Below are positions 59,790-64,000 of a stretch of DNA of 64,000 bases, piece after piece. Origin of the DNA: WTGA01 sp965231865 (GTDB lineage Bacteria; Pseudomonadota; Gammaproteobacteria; Arenicellales; Poriferihabitantaceae); the NCBI GenBank assembly GCA_965231865.1, contig CBDDOJ010000001.1:682001-746000 (forward strand), given 5' to 3'. A program made the translations under genes and the position numbers. Position 1 is the first letter of the stretch. Each line of letters begins with the position of its first letter. The notes under the pieces are model-generated. The model did not search any database. It saw nothing but the letters and a program-made list of their open reading frames with translations, and had not been told where the DNA came from.

Positions 59790-60059
59790 ATGTTACAAAC
59801 CAAATCAGGGCCGGATAACGGCTCTGGCAACGACGGGCTGAACGCAGCCCAGAAACTGGAGGTCAGGGATTTGGTCGAGGTGGAGGTTGAGAAAAGCGAA
59901 GACCGCGTGTTGCGCGCAATCGCAGATCTCAAAGGTGACCTGAACAAGCGCCTGGACCGAATGGACGGACGCTTGGACGACCTGGCAAAGGTTAAAGGGG
60001 CGGTATACGTAATTATCGCGCTCCTGGCTGCTCTTCTGGGAAGCGGCTTCATCACCTAG
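59790..60059 (+). CDS. small coiled-coil membrane protein, copy with leader 3
   Basis: A protein of 89 residues from ATG 59790 with AAGGAG before it. Coiled coil LEVRDLVEVEVEKSEDRVLR and DLKGDLNKRLDRMDGRLDDL, then one membrane span (AVYVIIALLAALLGSGF). DUF1640-like plan, as in the gene at 55909. It is the last ICE gene before the tRNA. A terminator follows at 60123. Confidence 0.75.
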   Translation: MLQTKSGPDNGSGNDGLNAAQKLEVRDLVEVEVEKSEDRVLRAIADLKGDLNKRLDRMDGRLDDLAKVKGAVYVIIALLAALLGSGFIT

Positions 60060-60122
60060 TGGCTGTCTCGCATGGCTGCCTGATCACCCGATGGACCTTC
60101 CCCGGTGTCGCTGTCAATCCTT

Positions 60123-60151
60123 AAAAGACCCGCTTATGCGGGTCTTTTTTT
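60123..60151 (+). terminator. intrinsic terminator, end of the last ICE gene
   Basis: Stem AAAAGACCCGC / GCGGGTCTTTT with TTAT loop and T-run. Confidence 0.93.
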
Positions 60152-60172
60152 GGTACGGTCCCGGACCGGCGC

Positions 60173-60189
60173 TGACCACAGTGTGATCA
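60173..60189. promoter_or_regulatory. palindrome TGACCACAGTGTGATCA, variant copy 3
   Basis: Same plan as the copies at 54100 and 59489 with one asymmetric pair. It is followed by AAAAACCGGGATATTCCG and TTCTTTCCGGC as in the others, but no promoter or leader comes after it. Confidence 0.55.
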
Positions 60190-60558
60190 GCCACAAAAAC
60201 CGGGATATTCCGTTCTTTCCGGCTTTCTGCTTGGTTCCCGCCGAACCGCCCTGCCAGCCGGTCAGGGCCAGCCACTGCCTCCGCAGGTGACCACATGACG
60301 CAGTCCCCGGGGCCGCAAGACGATGAACTCCCGGACACCGCATCCCACCGTGGATGCTACATCGGTTGATCAGGCGACCCTCCACCTCCGCCAGACTGAA
60401 CTCGACGGGCTTCTCCAGGAAAAATCAAACAACATTGGCGTGGGATCGTCCTGAATGGCCTACAACGCAGCAGGTCCTTGATTGTGTTCAGAAAATCAGG
60501 TAATCTGCAACGCACTGGTTCTGAGCATTTCGCAACTGCCCACTTTTGATAAAATAAA

Positions 60559-60634
<76 letters not shown>

Positions 60635-60827
60635 AACACAGGGAAGCACCGAAGTATAGGGGCACAACCTTGATTGGTCTATCTTATCGGCTCATTTTAC
60701 AGGTGATCAATTCCCCTATGCATACGAAACAGAAAATAGGGTGATTCACTTGACCAATCCGAAAATGCACATTGGTCATTCCCTTTGCAGATACCTTTCA
60801 TCCGGCACATCTGGTTGCTCCGGATAC

Positions 60828-61754
60828 TCAGGAAATATTCCGTAACTTGGCGGGCAGGGGAAAGGAAATATTCTCCGCCGGGCCTTCCAGTTCAATCGCG
60901 GTCACCCGACCTTCATTCAATCTTTCAATGACCTGGGCGACCAGGGATTCCGGTGCAGACGCCCCCGCTGTGACTCCTACGCAGGTTTTGCCATCCAACC
61001 AGCATTCCTCAATTTCATCCGGTCCGTCTACCAGGTAGGCCGGTACATTTCTTACTTCTGCAACTTCTTTTAATCGGTTGGAGTTTGAGCTGTTCGGGGA
61101 CCCGACCACAAAGACAATATCACACTTTTCTACCAGCTTTTTAATCGCGTCCTGCCGGTTTTGCGTGGCGTAACAGATATCGTCCTTACGAGGACCTTCT
61201 ATTTTTGGGAACCGTGCCCGCAGTGCACTCACTATTTTCATTGTGTCATCCATCGACAATGTGGTCTGGGTGACATAGGCCAGTTTCCCAGGATCCTGTA
61301 TTTCCAGCTTCTCAATGTCTTGAATTTTTTCAATTAAATGGATTCCATCATCCGCCTGACCCATGGTTCCCTCCACCTCCGGATGTCCAGCATGCCCAAT
61401 TAAGAGTATATCAAGCCCCTGGTTCCGGTATTTTCGAACCTCACTATGCACCTTGGTGACCAGCGGACAGGTTGCATCAAACACACTCAGACCTCGTTTT
61501 TCAGCATCTGACCGAACAGATTGGGATACTCCGTGGGCACTGAACACAACCGTGGATTTCTCCGGAATTTCATCCAACTCATCGACGAATATTGCTCCCT
61601 TTTTCCTGAGGCCATCCACCACAAACTGATTGTGCACCACCTCGTGCCGGACATATATGGGCGCACCATATTTCTCCAGAGCCCTTTCAACGATTTCTAT
61701 GGCCCTATCAACCCCGGCGCAAAACCCCCGGGGATTTGCCAGTACTACCTGCAT
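60828..61754 (-). CDS. ispH: 4-hydroxy-3-methylbut-2-enyl diphosphate reductase
   Basis: A protein of 308 residues; last step of the MEP isoprenoid pathway, making IPP and DMAPP with a [4Fe-4S] cluster. Conserved cysteines are in NPRGFCAGV (Cys12), DATCPLV (about 96) and DDICYATQNRQ (about 197); the active-site Glu is in HPEVEGTMGQ and the SNS motif in SPNSSNSNRL. ATG 61754 has GGAAG before it; a TTG at 61766 is in frame. Chromosomal core gene, AT-richer than the ICE. Confidence 0.96.
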   Translation of the reverse strand: MQVVLANPRGFCAGVDRAIEIVERALEKYGAPIYVRHEVVHNQFVVDGLRKKGAIFVDELDEIPEKSTVVFSAHGVSQSVRSDAEKRGLSVFDATCPLVTKVHSEVRKYRNQGLDILLIGHAGHPEVEGTMGQADDGIHLIEKIQDIEKLEIQDPGKLAYVTQTTLSMDDTMKIVSALRARFPKIEGPRKDDICYATQNRQDAIKKLVEKCDIVFVVGSPNSSNSNRLKEVAEVRNVPAYLVDGPDEIEECWLDGKTCVGVTAGASAPESLVAQVIERLNEGRVTAIELEGPAENISFPLPAKLRNIS

Positions 61755-61813
61755 GTTTGCTTCCAAGTTATGAATTCTCCCTGTTTAGTGTACACCCTGT
61801 CGACATGGTTTTT

Positions 61814-62320
61814 TCAATGGCTTTTCGTCCGGTCCTGTCTCCCCCTGCCCATTCCCAGGCTATCGGCAATAAACAGGATTGCACCTACGGTAATGGCGGA
61901 ATCCGCGATGTTGAACGCCGGAAAATACCAGTATTCATAGTGAAACGAGATGAAATCGATGACATATTGATACCGCAGTCGATCAATGAGGTTTCCCACG
62001 GCACCCGCCAGTATCAATACAAGGGCCCAGGCCAACAGACGGTTGTCCATGAAACACCGCCAAAGCCAGATGACAAGGACCATTGAAACAACCCCCGCCA
62101 GGACGGAAAAATAATAATGCTGGTCACCTCCCGCTTCATTTAAAAAACCGAAAGCGGCACCACGATTAACCACCAGTGTCCATTGCAGGAAAGGCAATAC
62201 ATCAATGGGGAGGGTTCCCTGCAGATTCTGGTAGGCAATATATTTTGTTCCTTGATCAACAGCGATGATCATGACTACAACCGCAAGATACCCACAGAAC
62301 CTTGGCAACGATTTATCCAT
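61814..62320 (-). CDS. lspA: lipoprotein signal peptidase
   Basis: A protein of 168 residues with four membrane spans. It removes signal peptides from diacylated prolipoproteins. The catalytic Asp pair is in the AGAVGNLIDRL / VIDFISFHY region and FNIADSAITVG; NRGAAFGFL is the second conserved box. Start at 62320 overlaps the end of ribF; a GTG at 62353 is in frame. The normal neighbour ileS is not between ribF and lspA. Confidence 0.95.
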   Translation of the reverse strand: MDKSLPRFCGYLAVVVMIIAVDQGTKYIAYQNLQGTLPIDVLPFLQWTLVVNRGAAFGFLNEAGGDQHYYFSVLAGVVSMVLVIWLWRCFMDNRLLAWALVLILAGAVGNLIDRLRYQYVIDFISFHYEYWYFPAFNIADSAITVGAILFIADSLGMGRGRQDRTKSH

Positions 62321-63254
62321 TACTGCGTTGCTGGCACAAGATTTTTCGGGCACGGCCGCAGTCTTTTGTAATTTGAGCTTTCAGGTCATCAAAAGAATGG
62401 AATTTTTTCTCATCCCGTATTTTATGCACAAATTCCACACAGATTCTGTTTCCGTAAATCTCGGATTTGAAATCAAACAGGTGGACCTCCAGCAAGGTCT
62501 TCAAACCATCCACGGTCGGGCGTTTTCCCAGATTGGCAACCCCATGCACCGTATTGTTCAGAACTGCACCAACCACTCTCACCGCGAATACTCCCGTCAT
62601 CGGCAATTTATGGCTGACGGGTAGATTCAATGTCGGAAAACCCCACTGCCGGCCCCGTTTATCTCCGTGCGTTACCCGTCCCACCATATGCATATTTCGT
62701 CCAAGCAGATTTCTTACCGTCTTCAAATCGCCCTGTCTGAGGTGCTCACGCACCCGGGTACTGCTGACCCTTGCGTCATTCATAGTCACCGTCTGGAAGT
62801 TTTCAACCTCAAAGCCTTCGGCCTCTCCTCGCTTTTTTAACAACGAAAAGTCCCCTTTTCGGCCTTGTCCAAACCTGAAATCATCCCCCACCAGAACATG
62901 TTTGACCTTGAGTTTCTGAAGCAAAAACTCATCAATGAAACTCGTTGCACTCGTCTGGGCAAGACGCCGGTTAAACGGCAATACCAGCATGACATCAATG
63001 CCCTGTTCCTTGAGAATAAAATAACGGGTACCCACGGATGTAATTCTGGGAGCTGCCCGGTCCCCCTGAAAATATTCATCCGGGCCCGGCTCAAATGTCA
63101 TCACCACGGTAGGCAGCTGTAAACGGTTGCCAGCGGACACCAGCTGGTTTATGATTTTCTGATGACCGAGATGGACACCATCAAAGTTTCCAATGGTCAG
63201 CACACACCCGTCCACCGGGAGCCTGCAACTGTTGATTGACCGTACAATCTTCAT
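62313..63254 (-). CDS. ribF: bifunctional riboflavin kinase/FAD synthetase
   Basis: A protein of 313 residues. N-terminal FMN adenylyltransferase domain with TIGNFDGVHLGHQKI and STRVREHLRQGD; C-terminal riboflavin kinase domain with GRVTHGDKRGRQWGFPTLNL, the PTxN box included. It makes FMN and FAD. It starts in an ATGA overlap with murJ and overlaps lspA by 8 bp, forming one operon murJ-ribF-lspA(-ispH). Confidence 0.96.
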   Translation of the reverse strand: MKIVRSINSCRLPVDGCVLTIGNFDGVHLGHQKIINQLVSAGNRLQLPTVVMTFEPGPDEYFQGDRAAPRITSVGTRYFILKEQGIDVMLVLPFNRRLAQTSATSFIDEFLLQKLKVKHVLVGDDFRFGQGRKGDFSLLKKRGEAEGFEVENFQTVTMNDARVSSTRVREHLRQGDLKTVRNLLGRNMHMVGRVTHGDKRGRQWGFPTLNLPVSHKLPMTGVFAVRVVGAVLNNTVHGVANLGKRPTVDGLKTLLEVHLFDFKSEIYGNRICVEFVHKIRDEKKFHSFDDLKAQITKDCGRARKILCQQRSNG

Positions 63255-64000
63255 AACTCGGCAACTTTACTGGATTTCATCATTGCCCCGGGCTTGATTC
63301 CCAGAAGCAACAATGCACAAAAATACAGGATTCCACCACCCGCCGTCAGTGCGATCAACTTGATGACTCGTTGCCATATCGATTGCAGTATCCATTCTTC
63401 TGCGGGCCCCACAAACCACCAAAGTACCATTCCCATGAATGCTGAACTGATGGATACCTTGAATAGAAATGACAACCATCCCGGGTCGGGAGTATAAACA
63501 TTTTCCCTGCGCAGAATGATATACAGCAATCCTGAATTGACGACCGCAGCCAAAGAGGTGGAAAGCGCCAGTCCAACATGCTTCAAGGGAAAGACCAGCA
63601 ACAAACAAAAAACAATGTTGACCAGCATGGAAATCATGGCAATCCGAACGGGTGTGCGGGTGTTTTCCCGGGCATAAAATCCCGGAGCCAACACCTTAAC
63701 CAGCACCATGGGCGTAAGCCCCAGCGCATAGGCCACCAGGCTTGCAGCCGTTTTATGCACGCCATTGACCGTGAAATCGCCATGGAAATAGATGGTTGCA
63801 ATGGTTGGAGTGGCCAGCAGCACGATTCCGACCGTAGCGGGAATGCATATCAATACTACCCAGCGTACCGCCCAATCCAGTGTGCTGGAAAAATTCTGAA
63901 TGGACTTTTTTGAGTATTTTTTCGACAGGTCCGGCAGGATTACAGTGCTCAGCGCAATCCCGAATACTCCCAGCGGAAACTCAACGATCCGGTCCGCATA
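63251..64000 (-). CDS. murJ: lipid II flippase MurJ, C-terminal part
   Basis: About 249 C-terminal residues are seen; the reading frame is open to the window edge and begins with YADRIVEFPLGVFGIALSTV, a conserved MurJ stretch. Several membrane spans follow (LIALTAGGGILYFCALLLLG last). MurJ moves lipid II across the inner membrane for peptidoglycan synthesis. The 5' part lies outside the window. Confidence 0.94.
   Translation of the reverse strand, partial: YADRIVEFPLGVFGIALSTVILPDLSKKYSKKSIQNFSSTLDWAVRWVVLICIPATVGIVLLATPTIATIYFHGDFTVNGVHKTAASLVAYALGLTPMVLVKVLAPGFYARENTRTPVRIAMISMLVNIVFCLLLVFPLKHVGLALSTSLAAVVNSGLLYIILRRENVYTPDPGWLSFLFKVSISSAFMGMVLWWFVGPAEEWILQSIWQRVIKLIALTAGGGILYFCALLLLGIKPGAMMKSSKVAEL

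Larger units (their letters stand above)
60060..60558. other. 499-bp right end of the ICE, no supported gene
   Basis: Apart from the terminator and the third palindrome only short frames are found. The GC-rich middle (60240-60420) looks like decayed coding sequence, and the last 80 bp before the tRNA turn AT-rich. The attachment site is expected at its right edge, at the 3' end of the tRNA gene. Confidence 0.5.

Overview
The window is most of an integrated conjugative element (ICE) and one of its edges in a gammaproteobacterium-like chromosome. Conjugation genes follow the order of the GI type (MPF-G) secretion system first described on Pseudomonas PFGI-1-like islands, and the relaxase is of the MobH class. 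From 60.56 kb onward the sequence is ordinary chromosome: a tRNA-Thr(CGT), then ispH, lspA, ribF and murJ on the minus strand. The conjugation and pilus blocks are visibly GC-rich, while the cargo and the chromosome are richer in AT, so the element probably had a separate history. The other end of the ICE lies outside the window.

Layout. (1) 1-17.7 kb: one long plus-strand operon for the mating-pair apparatus (TIGR03759 protein, lytic transglycosylase, coupling ATPase TraD, inner-membrane and periplasmic TIGR037xx proteins, VirB4/TraC ATPase, TraG-like channel), mostly with overlapping stop and start codons. One small gene is tandemly duplicated. (2) 17.7-18.36 kb: a junction with inverted repeats. 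(3) 18.36-28.7 kb: a type IVb pilus operon of the R64 thin-pilus kind (pilN, O, P, Q, R, S, a leaderless pilin-like gene, pilV), ending in a TPR gene with an exact internal repeat duplication. (4) 29.1-38.7 kb: AT-richer defence cargo: a type II restriction-modification set (controller, nuclease, adenine methylase) and a second operon of cytosine methylase, AspBHI-like nuclease, a kinase with two GHKL ATPase domains and a response regulator. (5) 39.3-40.1 kb: the pilus prepilin peptidase, cut off from its operon by that cargo. A 20-bp repeat of its 5' part lies at 28.8 kb. (6) 40.3-53.9 kb: more accessory genes: a HEPN-like gene, a RES-domain toxin-like gene, a resolvase with three paralogous AAA ATPases, small DNA-binding or coiled-coil genes, gene debris, and a large methylase of type IIG-like layout. 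(7) 53.9-60.1 kb: three copies of a promoter plus structured leader RNA, in front of ardC and two coiled-coil membrane proteins (an XerC/D-like integrase follows the second), and the divergent MobH relaxase gene traI.

How it works together. The relaxase, TraD and the type IV secretion system would move the DNA. The pilus would aid mating-pair formation. ArdC would blunt restriction on arrival, and the cargo (two restriction-modification sets, a HEPN and a RES gene, AAA ATPases, a large methylase) would give the host defence. The strongest candidates for undescribed biology are the restriction operon with its own phosphorelay (33.2-38.7 kb), the repeated promoter/leader-RNA unit (54.2, 55.7 and 59.6 kb), and the AAA-triplet locus with shared TGTAACA operators (43.9-49.6 kb). 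All functional statements are inferences from sequence; no database search was run.
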